DNA of 64,000 bases from Neglectibacter timonensis (lineage in GTDB: Bacteria; Bacillota; Clostridia; Oscillospirales; Acutalibacteraceae), in the NCBI RefSeq assembly GCF_900048895.1, contig NZ_LT160638.1, forward strand, positions 62,001-126,000. The letters are read 5' to 3'. Below, one piece after another: positions 35,042-43,458 of this stretch. Position 1 is the stretch's first letter. Each line of letters opens with the position of its first letter. Made by a program: the position numbers and the translations under genes. Below the pieces are notes generated by a model, which saw only the letters and a program-made list of their open reading frames with translations, had not been told where the DNA came from and made no database searches.

Positions 35042-35087
35042 AAACAAAACATCCTGCTTTTCTTTTGAAAAACAGGATGTTTTGTTT
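35042..35087 (-). terminator. Hairpin terminator of the MurT-GatD operon
   Basis: AAACAAAACATCCTG and CAGGATGTTTTGTTT form a perfect 15-bp stem with an inner TTTTC/GAAAA extension. Read on the minus strand it ends in TTTTGTTTTTATT, so it should stop transcription coming from the gatD-like gene; on the plus strand the tail is weaker. Confidence 0.8.
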
Positions 35088-35198
35088 GGCTTATAGCCAT
35101 AGCAATCTTTTGTTTGAGGACAGCTGCACACCGAAAGGTGGAGAAAGTAACGGAAGTCCTGTGGGAAGCTTCGTACAGCAACGGTTCATGCGGGACTT

Positions 35199-35897
35199 TC
35201 AGGTTTTTGCATGAAAGTCCTTCAGGCGCTTCCGGTAGGCGGCGTTGATTTCGGAATCAAAGGCCAGCCGTGTATTCGGCACGCCCAGATCGGACAGAAG
35301 CCGCTTTGTGAGGCAGGGGTTCAAAATCAAAATTGGGCCCAGCAGATAGGTTCCGACAAAATTCTTATAGCGGATTCCCTCAGTCTTCAGCTTCTTGTTG
35401 AGCCCCGTACCCTTTGTCACTTGAAGAAAGGGATAATAACCTGGGGCGGTGTAGGCCATAGTGAACTGTGATTTAAAGCCCATGACTTCTTCTCCGTCGA
35501 ACCGGCCCAGGAAGGTGCTGTTGTGGCGGTGCATCATGTCCCGCTTGGCACGCAGGTCAAAAATACCCAAGCCGCTGATTTTACTGCCATCCTCATTTTC
35601 AATAGATTCGCCGAGAATTTCCAGAGCATTCCCAGTAAATAGAAAGCAGGCGCCCTTTTCGATGAGTTCGTAAATCCGGTCGCTCAGCGGACGGAGCTTT
35701 TCGATGACACGCTCCTGGGTGCGTTCCGTCATAGGCCCCAGATAGATCAGGCCCACGTCCTCGCTGGCAAAGGCCGGTTCCGCCTCGAAGGGGGTTTCCA
35801 CGAATTCCGCCTCGGGCAGGCATTTCCGCAGGTACCACATATTGCTCATATCCCCAAACAGGTTGCAAAATTCAGGGAATAGGATTTCAATCTTCAT
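35199..35897 (-). CDS. GatD-like glutamine amidotransferase-fold protein lacking catalytic Cys and His
   Basis: The 232-residue partner of the MurT gene upstream. In GatD proteins a class I amidotransferase fold supplies ammonia for amidation of lipid II glutamate, with a nucleophile in a CGGYQ-like elbow and a His in GTYLHGP. Here the elbow reads FLFTGNALEILG (Thr88 in place of Cys) and the second motif reads VGTYLLGPIL (Leu186 in place of His). Both codons are clear in the DNA (ACT and CTG), and the rest of the fold is conserved (YLGPMTER, MGFKSQF), so it is not a decayed frame. It presumably cannot hydrolyse glutamine by the normal route. Start ATG 35897 overlaps the murT end by 11 nt; a GTG at 35906 is an alternative. 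Confidence 0.85.
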   Translation of the reverse strand: MKIEILFPEFCNLFGDMSNMWYLRKCLPEAEFVETPFEAEPAFASEDVGLIYLGPMTERTQERVIEKLRPLSDRIYELIEKGACFLFTGNALEILGESIENEDGSKISGLGIFDLRAKRDMMHRHNSTFLGRFDGEEVMGFKSQFTMAYTAPGYYPFLQVTKGTGLNKKLKTEGIRYKNFVGTYLLGPILILNPCLTKRLLSDLGVPNTRLAFDSEINAAYRKRLKDFHAKT

Positions 35898-37299
35898 TTT
35901 GACCACCGTCTTCTTTCCCGTTTTCCCCGCCGCTGTCTTTCAGAACTGCCTTGACCTGTTCCTTGACCCGGTTGGCCAGTCCTATGGTGTAGACGTCGTA
36001 AAGGATGAACACAGAATCCACTTGGGCGGGATTGAGCAGCGAAGCCGCCTTTTCATTCTCCTCCACGTGTGCGATTTTGCTCTCCGGAATTCCGGCCATC
36101 AGCAGCCGCACGCAGACATCCCAATGACGGGCGCCCGCCGCGACGATCTGAGGAATGCCGGCGTCGTTTAAAAACTCAAAGTCAGTGTCGTAGTACCAGG
36201 AGGTATTCTCCACGGAGTGAGCCGCGTCAAAATAGTCGTCCAAAAACAGGATGACCGCCTTACGGCCGGGGTAGTTCCGGATGTTTTCAAAGGCACGGGA
36301 GCAGGCGATGGGATTTTGTCCTTTTGCCAGGTGAAGAACGACCTTTTTTCCTCCGGCCTCCTCTTCCTTATACCTGCTTTCGCTGATAGAGAGCTTTTCC
36401 ATGGATGCGGCGATCTGATCCGGGGATAGTCCGAATTCTGAAAGAAAGGCCACCGCGGAAAGGGAGTTATAGACATTGATGGTGCTGGAATTGGGCATGG
36501 GATAATCCCGTTCCTCGCCGCCGTATTTCACCGTCATTTTGCCCTGTTCCGGGTGGGTGGAGGTGACGCGGTAATCCGCCTCCGGAGATTGAAATTCACA
36601 GCAGGGGCAGTGGGCCTTGCCGATGTGGTGGTAGCGCACAAACTCCCATTCCAGCCTGGCGCCGCACTGGGGGCAGACGCGGATGTCCTGAACGATGTTC
36701 TGGCATTCCTCCCCGTCCTCCGGCATGCGGTCAATCCCGAAAAAGACACGGCGGTTCTGGGGTTTGAGGCTGGAGCAGAGCAGGTCGTCCGCATTGAGAA
36801 TCAGCCGGGTCCGGTCGGGAATGTAACGCTCCAGCACGTCGAGGATAAATTCCATGTGGGCGTTTCTTTTATAGGAATCTCGGAAGATGTTGGTGCACAG
36901 CAGCAGGTCGGGCTTGAGATAGGGAAGGATTTTCGGAGAACTGCGTTCATCCAGCTCGAAGATGGCCAAATCTTTTTTCGGCTTGCCGAAAAAAGTGGAA
37001 TTTGCAATGAGCGCGGAGGCAACTCCGGTATTTACATTGGTGCCGGAACGGTTGCAGACGAAGTCGTAGCCGCAATCCTCCAATACGTCCTCCACCATGT
37101 TGGCCACGGTAGTTTTGCCGTTGGTCCCGGTGATGCCGACAACCGTTTTCGGCCGGGGCATGCGCCCGAGAAAATCGGGACAGAGGATGATCGCCCAGGA
37201 TCCGGGCATAGACGTCCCCTTTCTGCCGATCAGCTTCAGGACCATAGCAGTCCCCTTGGCAAAAAACAGAGCGAAATAAAAACGAAGGCTTCTTCTCAT
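35887..37299 (-). CDS. MurT-like Mur ligase (lipid II isoglutaminyl synthase type)
   Basis: 470 residues. Mur-ligase central domain with P-loop GITGTNGKTTVANMVED, FELDERSSPKIL and LILNADDLLCSSL; an inserted Cys4 zinc ribbon (CPQCGARLEW, then CPCCEF), typical of MurT; and a C-terminal DUF1727-like domain with ILFLDDYFDAAHSVE. In Gram-positives MurT with GatD amidates D-Glu of the peptidoglycan stem. A hydrophobic N-terminal helix (RFYFALFFAKG) is usual. I start at ATG 37299 after AAAAGAG; the frame stays open upstream for 46 more codons without conservation. Its partner lacks the usual catalytic residues, so the real reaction of this pair is open. Confidence 0.9.
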   Translation of the reverse strand: MRRSLRFYFALFFAKGTAMVLKLIGRKGTSMPGSWAIILCPDFLGRMPRPKTVVGITGTNGKTTVANMVEDVLEDCGYDFVCNRSGTNVNTGVASALIANSTFFGKPKKDLAIFELDERSSPKILPYLKPDLLLCTNIFRDSYKRNAHMEFILDVLERYIPDRTRLILNADDLLCSSLKPQNRRVFFGIDRMPEDGEECQNIVQDIRVCPQCGARLEWEFVRYHHIGKAHCPCCEFQSPEADYRVTSTHPEQGKMTVKYGGEERDYPMPNSSTINVYNSLSAVAFLSEFGLSPDQIAASMEKLSISESRYKEEEAGGKKVVLHLAKGQNPIACSRAFENIRNYPGRKAVILFLDDYFDAAHSVENTSWYYDTDFEFLNDAGIPQIVAAGARHWDVCVRLLMAGIPESKIAHVEENEKAASLLNPAQVDSVFILYDVYTIGLANRVKEQVKAVLKDSGGENGKEDGGQNED

Positions 37300-37432
37300 A
37301 ACGACAACTCTTTTCTGTGGGTTCAAAAGGGCAGAGGCGAAACACCGGGAACAAAAGAGGGTCTTCCGTTCCCCAAGGTTGATACAGGCGCAGTTTCCCT
37401 GATGGAGAGAGCCTGTCCCTCGTGCTCTGGCT

Positions 37433-37462
37433 ATCATAGCATAGAATGCCCGCTTTTTTCAA
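37433..37462 (-). promoter_or_regulatory. Promoter of the MurT-GatD operon
   Basis: Minus strand TTGAAA (37462-37457), 18-nt spacer, TATGAT (37438-37433). It implies a leader of about 130 nt before the murT start and stands back to back with the promoter at 37473. Confidence 0.65.
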
Positions 37463-37472
37463 GTACACCGGC

Positions 37473-37501
37473 TTGACCTTTGGCAATATTTGATATATCA
37501 T
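37473..37501 (+). promoter_or_regulatory. Promoter of the sugar isomerase/epimerase-like gene
   Basis: TTGACC (37473-37478), 17-nt spacer, TATCAT (37496-37501), 35 nt before the start codon. Confidence 0.75.
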
Positions 37502-37536
37502 ATTCTTATCAACAGTAAGAATTGGAGGAGATTCCC

Positions 37537-38358
37537 ATGAAGACGTTGCCCGTAGCAGTGCAGGTCTATTCCGTAAGAGACGATGCGGAGAAAGATTTCC
37601 GCGGAACGATGCAGAAAATTAAGGCGCTGGGTTATGAAGGTGTGGAACTGGCAGGCCTTTACGGCCTGGAGCCCGCAGAGATCAAGGCGGCCATTGCCGA
37701 CGCGGGCCTTGTTGCCCTTTCCGCCCATGTCCCGTTCCAGGAACTGGTGGCCGATATGGACGGAACCATCGCGAAATATGTGGAGATCGGCGTACAGTAT
37801 ATTGCCATCCCCTATCTGATGGAGGAGGACAGGCCTGGAACGCCCAAATTTGAAGACAATGTGAAGCTGTTTGCAGAAATCGGACGTAAGTGCAAGGAAA
37901 ACGGCATTCAGACCCTGTACCACAACCACGATTTTGAGTTTATGAAAATGGACGACGGCCGTTATGCGCTGGATTATATCTATGACACGATTCCTGCAGA
38001 CCTGCTGCAGACAGAGATTGACACCTGTTGGGTGAAGGTGGCGGGGGAAGATCCTGCGGCCTACGTGAAGAAGTACAGCGGAAGGGCGCCTGTGGTTCAT
38101 CTGAAGGATTTCCATAAAGAGGGAAAGCCCGGAAACATGTACGAGCTGATCGGCACGGAAGTGAAGAAGGAAGAGAGCGCAGGAACCTTTGAATTCCGGC
38201 CGGTAGGAAGCGGAGATCAGGATTTTCCGTCCATTCTGGAAGCGTCTGTGGAGGCTGGGGCCAAATGGGTTGTGGTGGAACAGGATCAGTCCATCGGCCG
38301 TACGCCTATGGAAGCCATCCAGATGAGCCGTGAGTATCTCAAGGGTCTGGGCTGGTAA
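37537..38358 (+). CDS. Sugar phosphate isomerase/epimerase-like TIM barrel
   Basis: 273 residues of the xylose-isomerase-like/AP-endonuclease-2 superfamily. Seen: AVQVYSVRDD at the N-terminus, VELAGLYG, TLYHNHDFEF (metal-binding His), QTEIDTCWVKVAG (metal-binding Glu/Asp), VVHLKDFH and a final VVVEQDQS. Such enzymes isomerise or epimerise keto sugars, inosose or related polyols using a divalent metal; the substrate is unknown. GGAGGAG at 37524-37530 fixes ATG 37537. It is a single-gene unit, closed by a terminator at 38406. Confidence 0.88.
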   Translation: MKTLPVAVQVYSVRDDAEKDFRGTMQKIKALGYEGVELAGLYGLEPAEIKAAIADAGLVALSAHVPFQELVADMDGTIAKYVEIGVQYIAIPYLMEEDRPGTPKFEDNVKLFAEIGRKCKENGIQTLYHNHDFEFMKMDDGRYALDYIYDTIPADLLQTEIDTCWVKVAGEDPAAYVKKYSGRAPVVHLKDFHKEGKPGNMYELIGTEVKKEESAGTFEFRPVGSGDQDFPSILEASVEAGAKWVVVEQDQSIGRTPMEAIQMSREYLKGLGW

Positions 38359-38405
38359 GCGGTTTGAATTGCTCTCCCAGAGAGCCTGCCTGTGAGACAG
38401 TTTAT

Positions 38406-38448
38406 AAAAAGGGAGCCTTTGCTGAATTTCGGCAAAGGCTCCCTTTTT
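38406..38448 (+). terminator. Rho-independent terminator after the isomerase-like gene
   Basis: GGGAGCCTTTGC/GCAAAGGCTCCC perfect 12-bp stem, preceded by AAAAA and followed by TTTTT, so it could work in both directions. Confidence 0.92.
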
Positions 38449-38561
38449 GATATACCGTACTTTGAAAGAGAGGATGCGTTCTGCACCTCTCCCGGAAGCT
38501 GATTGAGTACCGGAAAAGGGAAATGTTCCCGATCCAGGTATGGGAGCAGAGAAAAGCCTGA

Positions 38562-38605
38562 AGCAAGGGAACTGCCGATCCTTTTAGACCGGCAGCTCTC
38601 TTGCT
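38562..38605 (-). terminator. Hairpin at the 3' end of the alpha-xylosidase gene
   Basis: Outer stem AGCAAG/CTTGCT and inner stem CTGCCG/CGGCAG, 24 nt past the alpha-xylosidase stop on the minus strand. The minus-strand tail is only mildly T-rich (TCAGGCTTTTCT), so termination is moderately supported. Confidence 0.55.
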
Positions 38606-38629
38606 TTGCACAGGAAAGTATCCTGGGGC

Positions 38630-40945
38630 TTACAGGGTGAAACTCACATCCTCAAGGCCTGCGTTGACCTTGAGCAGGGTGCCCAGCTCTGTCTTTTCCG
38701 CTTCTGCGCCGGAAAGGCGGCTTACACCATCTACATTGCGCAGCAGGATAGAAAGGTTTTCCGCTGTGCCGTCAAACCGGAAAGTGACCTTTCCGCCTTT
38801 GTTTTCGGCACAGACTTTCAGCATATCGTTTCCGTACATATCTTTGATGTCAGCGCAGGCGCTGTCCTTCAAAGCAAACACATGGAGGGTCAGGTCCCTG
38901 CCGAATTCGTATTCCACATTCTGGTCGTCAGCGCCCACGGCGATGATAGAGTTCTCCCGGGCCATCAGGGGCAGGCTCATAAAGTCGTGGACCTCATGCT
39001 GCCATTTGCCGCCCTCGACCACCTTGTTGGAAAGGAAATTGGTCCAGGTGCCCTCGGGCAGATAGTAGTCCACGTCGCCGCTCTCGGTAAACACGGGGGC
39101 TACCAGAAGGCTTTCGCCCAGCATATACTGGCGGTCCAGGTCGGAACAGGGAATATCCTCCGGGAATTCCAGCACCATGGCACGCATGGTGGGAATGCCG
39201 GTCTCGTGGGTATAGACGGCGCTGGAGAACAGATAGGGCATCAGGGTGCACTTCAGGTTCGTAAACTTGCGCACCACATCCACGGCCTGGTCGCCGAAGA
39301 GCCACGGCACACGGTAGGAGTTGGAACCGTGCAGGCGGGAGTGGGTGGAGAGCAGGCCGAAGGCCGCCCAGCGCATGTATACGTCTGCGGGGGCGGTGCC
39401 CTCAAAGCCGCTCATGTCGTGGCTCCAGAATCCGAAGCCGGAGAGGCACAAGGAAAGGCCCGCACGCAGGGATTCACTCATGGAGAGATAGTTGGAAGAG
39501 CAGTCTCCGCCCCAATGGACCGGGAATTTCTGACCGCCCACGGTAGCGCTGCGGGCAAACAGGCAGGCCTGGTTCTTGCCTTTATATTCCTCCAGCAGCT
39601 CGAACACACATTTGTTGTACAGGTAGGTGTAGTAGTTGTGCATCAGCTCTGGATCGCTGCCGTCGTAGTACGCCACGTCGGTGGGAATTCTCTCGCCGAA
39701 ATCGGTCTTGAAGCAGTCCACACCCATATCCAGCAGGGCGCGAAGCTTATCCTGGTACCATTTCCAGGCATCGGGATTGGTAAAGTCTACCAGACCCATG
39801 CCTGCCTGCCACAGATCCCACTGCCACACGTCTCCATTGGGACGTTTCAGGAGATAGCCCTTTTCCGCAGCTTCTTTAAAGAGAGGGGATTTCTGGCCGA
39901 TGTAGGAGTTGATCCACACGCAGATTTTCAGCTTCTTATCGTTCTTCATACGGGAGAGCATGCCTGGCACGTCGTCGAACATGGCTTTGTCCCAATCGAA
40001 GTTGCACCATTCATTTTCCTTCATCCAGTAGCAGTCGAAGTGGAACACATGCAGGGGAATCCTGCGCTCCGCCATGCCGTCCACAAAGCTGGTCACCGTC
40101 TTCTCGTCATAGCTGGTGGTGAAGGAGGTGGTGAGCCACAGGCCGAAGGTCCAGGCTGGAGGCAGGGCAGGGCGGCCCGTCAGAGCGGTGTAATTCTGCA
40201 GCACAGTCTTGCCGTCTCCGCCGCCGACTACCATGAAATCCAGCTTCTCGCCGGGTACGGAGAACTGCACCCGGGTGACCACCTCGGAGCAGATCTCATA
40301 GGATACCTTCCCACTGGTATTCACCAGTACACCGTAGCCCTTGTTGGTCATATAGAAGGGAATATTTTTGTAGGAGATTTCGGAGCAGGTGCCGCCGTCC
40401 TCATTCCACATATCCACAACCTGGCCGTTTTTGACGAAGGGGGTGAAACGCTCGCCCAGGCCGTAAACCTTTTCGCCCAGGTCCAGATCCATCTGACAGC
40501 GCATAAAGGGCCCCTCGGGGGTGGAAATCGTGCTGATCATGGCGTGCCCGAAACGGTCGCCTATCTTGGTGAGCTTTTTGCCTTCATAATAATAGGAAAA
40601 GGAGCAGGGATTCTTGGTGATGCGCAGTTCGGTTTTGCCGCTCTTGACAGAAAGCCCGTCCTCTGTCTCCGTCACATCCAGGGGATAGTCCTCCACTGCC
40701 ATTTCGAATTGAGGCTCTTTTTTGGCGCTTCCCATAAAATGGTACGCCTGTGTGCGGATGATGTCCGCCTTGGGAGAAGAGATGAACATCTCCAGCACAG
40801 GTCCGCCCATAGCGCGGACATCCTGCGGATAGGGAACCGAGTACAGGTAGACGCGATTCTTTTCGATTTTTACCTCGCGGATTTGGACGGCGTCTGCTGC
40901 CTCGACGCCGGGACGGTTCAGCCAATAGCCTTTGGTAAATTTCAT
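38630..40945 (-). CDS. yicI: Alpha-xylosidase, glycoside hydrolase family 31 (YicI type)
   Basis: Releases terminal alpha-xylose, for example from isoprimeverose units of xyloglucan, inside the cell. It is 771 residues, almost exactly the length of E. coli YicI, with no signal peptide. An N-terminal beta-sandwich (MKFTKGYWLNRPGVEA) is followed by the GH31 barrel with the nucleophile Asp in DCFKTDFGERIPTD and the acid/base Asp in HWGGDCSSNYLSMSESL. GGAAGGAAAGC precedes the ATG at 40945. It is divergent from an AraC regulator, its likely controller. Alpha-glucosidase activity is an alternative for GH31, but the KTDFGE motif favours xylosidase. Confidence 0.93.
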   Translation of the reverse strand: MKFTKGYWLNRPGVEAADAVQIREVKIEKNRVYLYSVPYPQDVRAMGGPVLEMFISSPKADIIRTQAYHFMGSAKKEPQFEMAVEDYPLDVTETEDGLSVKSGKTELRITKNPCSFSYYYEGKKLTKIGDRFGHAMISTISTPEGPFMRCQMDLDLGEKVYGLGERFTPFVKNGQVVDMWNEDGGTCSEISYKNIPFYMTNKGYGVLVNTSGKVSYEICSEVVTRVQFSVPGEKLDFMVVGGGDGKTVLQNYTALTGRPALPPAWTFGLWLTTSFTTSYDEKTVTSFVDGMAERRIPLHVFHFDCYWMKENEWCNFDWDKAMFDDVPGMLSRMKNDKKLKICVWINSYIGQKSPLFKEAAEKGYLLKRPNGDVWQWDLWQAGMGLVDFTNPDAWKWYQDKLRALLDMGVDCFKTDFGERIPTDVAYYDGSDPELMHNYYTYLYNKCVFELLEEYKGKNQACLFARSATVGGQKFPVHWGGDCSSNYLSMSESLRAGLSLCLSGFGFWSHDMSGFEGTAPADVYMRWAAFGLLSTHSRLHGSNSYRVPWLFGDQAVDVVRKFTNLKCTLMPYLFSSAVYTHETGIPTMRAMVLEFPEDIPCSDLDRQYMLGESLLVAPVFTESGDVDYYLPEGTWTNFLSNKVVEGGKWQHEVHDFMSLPLMARENSIIAVGADDQNVEYEFGRDLTLHVFALKDSACADIKDMYGNDMLKVCAENKGGKVTFRFDGTAENLSILLRNVDGVSRLSGAEAEKTELGTLLKVNAGLEDVSFTL

Positions 40946-41221
40946 TGCTTTCCTTCCTTTCTTTTCCGGTGGAACAGTTTGCAGATTCCTGATTTTTGCA
41001 GGCAAGCCGAAAAATATCGGGGCCCGGCAGTTGAAAAAAGCCGTACCATGATATATAGTATATCTATATTGTACGTGAGAGCCGGGAGAATTACTTGTGC
41101 AAAACGGGCAATTGGTTCCACTATTTTGACCGGCTTGCCAGGTCGGACAGCTCTTTTGGGATGTGAAGCCTTTAGGTGCTGAACGATAGGCGGAAAGCTG
41201 TTGCGGGAGGAGGGTGTGTCC

Positions 41222-42070
41222 TTGGAATACCGGGAGTTAAAGGAACACAGAAAACATGGAGACGTGGGCCTGCCGGTGAGCTGCTACCGTATCCAACCCC
41301 CCTATGAGAACTTCTGGCAGCTGGAATGCCATTGGCATGACGAAATGGAGCTCTTCAAGGTGGAACGGGGCACGGTTCAAATCCAGTGCGGCAACGATTA
41401 TTTTGAAGCGCGGGAGGGTGATCTGGTCTTTTTCAACAGCGGAGAGCTTCACGCCGCCCGGCCCTTGGACGGGGCGGAGATGGACTATTCAGCCATTGTG
41501 TTCAGCCCTGAGATGCTTTGCGGGGATGAAAACGACATCGCCCGGATCCGCTATGTGGCTCCGGTGGTGGACGGAAGGCTCCAGGTTCGCAGGGTAGCGA
41601 GCAGCAGCAGCCTGCTGCAGATGTTTGACCAGGCGGTGGAACTGCTGCAAAACCGGGAAGTTTCCTATGAGCTGCGGGTAAGGGCCAGGCTGTTGGAAAT
41701 TTTCGCAAGCCTGGCGGAGACGGGGAAAAACCGGGTGGAGGAGGCGGAGAAGGCGTCCTCCAAGGCGGTCAAAGCTGCCATAGATTATATCAGGGAAAAC
41801 TATAAAAAGCAGATCTCCATCGAGGAGCTGGCGAAGCTCTGCCACATGAGCGACGGGCATTTCTGCAGGATGTTTAAAAAATACACCTTCAAAACTCCGG
41901 TGCAGTATATGAACAGCGTCAGGCTGTCTGCGGCCATGGATCTGCTGACCCGCACGGACAGAAAGGTGCTGGATATCGCTCTGGACACGGGTTTCAACAG
42001 CCTGAGCTATTTTATCGGCGTGTTCAAGCAGGGGCTTGGGTGTACGCCCACGCAGTTTCGCAGGCATTGA
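41222..42070 (+). CDS. AraC-family transcriptional regulator with cupin sensor domain
   Basis: The N-terminal AraC-type cupin domain (about 15-140: HWHDEMELFKVERG, FFNSGELHAARP) binds a small ligand such as a sugar. A C-terminal double HTH follows (about 185-280: ISIEELAKLCHMSDGHFCRM, DIALDTGFNSLSYFIGVFK). I start at TTG 41222, seven bases after GGAGGAGGG (41205-41213), giving 282 residues; a TTG at 41201 would put that site inside the gene. It is divergent from yicI with about 275 nt between them, so it probably controls alpha-xylosidase expression in response to a sugar. Confidence 0.9.
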   Translation: MEYRELKEHRKHGDVGLPVSCYRIQPPYENFWQLECHWHDEMELFKVERGTVQIQCGNDYFEAREGDLVFFNSGELHAARPLDGAEMDYSAIVFSPEMLCGDENDIARIRYVAPVVDGRLQVRRVASSSSLLQMFDQAVELLQNREVSYELRVRARLLEIFASLAETGKNRVEEAEKASSKAVKAAIDYIRENYKKQISIEELAKLCHMSDGHFCRMFKKYTFKTPVQYMNSVRLSAAMDLLTRTDRKVLDIALDTGFNSLSYFIGVFKQGLGCTPTQFRRH

Positions 42071-42151
42071 GCGGGCAAGGGCTCTGGCGAATGATCTTTG
42101 GGAAGCTGCTGCAGTCTGGAATACTATTTATAGAAAAGAATATCGGGAAGG

Positions 42152-43084
42152 ATGTTGTTTGTGTTTTTGGGGGTTGCGGCGCTGGTTCTGCTGGCATGTG
42201 TGCTGTTTTGGCTGTGGGCGATAGCGCCCCAGGTAGCTGGCAGGCCGGATTTTACGGAGCTGAAGAAATATGATTACGCCCACCGCGGCCTGCACCATAA
42301 GGAAAACGGCGTGCCGGAGAACTCTCTGCTGGCGTTCCGTCTGGCTGCGGACTGCGGCTTCGGCATGGAGCTGGACTTACAGCTGACAAAGGACAACCGT
42401 GTGGTGGTACATCATGACCATTCCATTGTTCGTACCTGCGGCGTGGATAAGCTGATTTCCGACATGACCTATGAAGAGCTGAAAGGATACCGCCTGTTCG
42501 GTACAGAAGAAAGGATTCCCCTGTTTGCAGAGGTGCTTGCCCTGGTGAAGGGGAAAACCCCTTTGATCGTGGAGCTCAAGGGCTATAACGATGTGAACAC
42601 TCTTTGCATCCTTGCAATGGAGGAGCTGAAGAACTATGAGGGGCTCTATTGTGTGGAGTCCTTTGATCCGCGGATTGTCCGGTGGTTCCGGCAGAACCAT
42701 CCTGGGATTATCCGGGGGCAGCTGATGGAGCACCTGCAGCGGGGCAAAAACGGGATGAGCGGCGCCCAGGCGTTTTTCGGGCGCAATCTGATGACGAATT
42801 TCCTCACCCGTCCTAATTTCGAGGCGTATGACTTCAATTGGCGGAACAATATTTCCCTGCGGGCTGCCCGCAGAGTGTTCGGCATGCAGGAGGTCAGCTG
42901 GACCCTCCGAAGCGAGGAGGCGTTCCGGTTGGCAAAGTCAGCGGGCAATCTCTGTATCTTCGAGCATATTTTGCCTGTAAAGGCGGAAGAATGGAAAGAG
43001 AGGAGTTTTGAGGAACTCCTCAAGAACAGGAAAGCGGTAGCTCTGGCAGAGCTGAAAACTGCCACAGCCCCCAAGGTTCGGTGA
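42152..43084 (+). CDS. Membrane-anchored glycerophosphodiester phosphodiesterase
   Basis: Hydrolyses glycerophosphodiesters to glycerol 3-phosphate and an alcohol; a role in lipid or teichoic acid turnover is likely. An N-terminal membrane helix (residues 1-25, LFVFLGVAALVLLACVLFWL) is followed by the GDPD TIM barrel with YAHRGLHHKENGVPENS (catalytic His), MELDLQLTKD (metal Glu/Asp) and VVVHHDHSIVRTCG (second His). Length is 310 residues. CGGGAAGG precedes the ATG. Confidence 0.92.
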   Translation: MLFVFLGVAALVLLACVLFWLWAIAPQVAGRPDFTELKKYDYAHRGLHHKENGVPENSLLAFRLAADCGFGMELDLQLTKDNRVVVHHDHSIVRTCGVDKLISDMTYEELKGYRLFGTEERIPLFAEVLALVKGKTPLIVELKGYNDVNTLCILAMEELKNYEGLYCVESFDPRIVRWFRQNHPGIIRGQLMEHLQRGKNGMSGAQAFFGRNLMTNFLTRPNFEAYDFNWRNNISLRAARRVFGMQEVSWTLRSEEAFRLAKSAGNLCIFEHILPVKAEEWKERSFEELLKNRKAVALAELKTATAPKVR

Positions 43085-43213
43085 GGACCCCTTGGGACAG
43101 CGCGGCGTGTGGCACGGGCTTTTAAGTAGAAAGGCCGCGAAAACCGAACGGAATCTGAAAAACATACCTTTAAAAAAGATTCGGAAAAAAACTGAAAAAT
43201 TTTAAATTATTTC

Positions 43214-43242
43214 TTGCATTCCGAAAGCTGGTATGGTATTAT
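43214..43242 (+). promoter_or_regulatory. Promoter of the S10 operon
   Basis: TTGCAT (43214-43219), 17-nt spacer ending in TGG, TATTAT (43237-43242); an overlapping TATAAT at 43240 is an alternative -10. The only strong sigma-A-like site seen before rpsJ. Confidence 0.65.
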
Positions 43243-43425
43243 AATCAAGCGTGACTGCACAGATATGCGATGAAGCGGGAGGTTGCGGCCCAGCAGGGCC
43301 GGTTTTTCCGTGGAGTATGTCCGATTTTAAACCGGGCGAAGGAATTTGAATGGCTGGAACCGCTGGGCAATCCTCAGCAGGCCGATGTTGCGCCGTTCAA
43401 AGGATGATATGGGTTTGTCCTTGCC

Positions 43426-43458
43426 CCGGAATCCGCCTGCGCGGATTTCCGGTTTTTT
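43426..43458 (+). terminator. Terminator-like hairpin in the rpsJ leader
   Basis: CCGGAATCCGC pairs with GCGGATTTCCGG (one bulged base) around CTGC, followed immediately by six T. It lies downstream of the S10 promoter and upstream of rpsJ on the same strand, so it would attenuate the operon unless overridden. Confidence 0.75.

Noticed and set aside
35110-35200. Possible group II intron remnant
   Set aside because: Only a loose resemblance to intron-like RNA; no reverse transcriptase fragment and no clear domain V, so it is listed as an unidentified structure instead.
35199-35897. GatD-like gene as a pseudogene
   Set aside because: The frame is intact, overlaps murT in the normal way, keeps other conserved motifs, and the two substitutions are single in-frame residue changes; an altered function is more likely than decay.
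38606-41182. 858-codon open frame on the plus strand opposite the alpha-xylosidase gene
   Set aside because: It lies antisense to a full-length, highly conserved gene, has a His/Gly/Gln/Val-rich composition typical of a frame created by GC-rich codon bias, and shows no domain.
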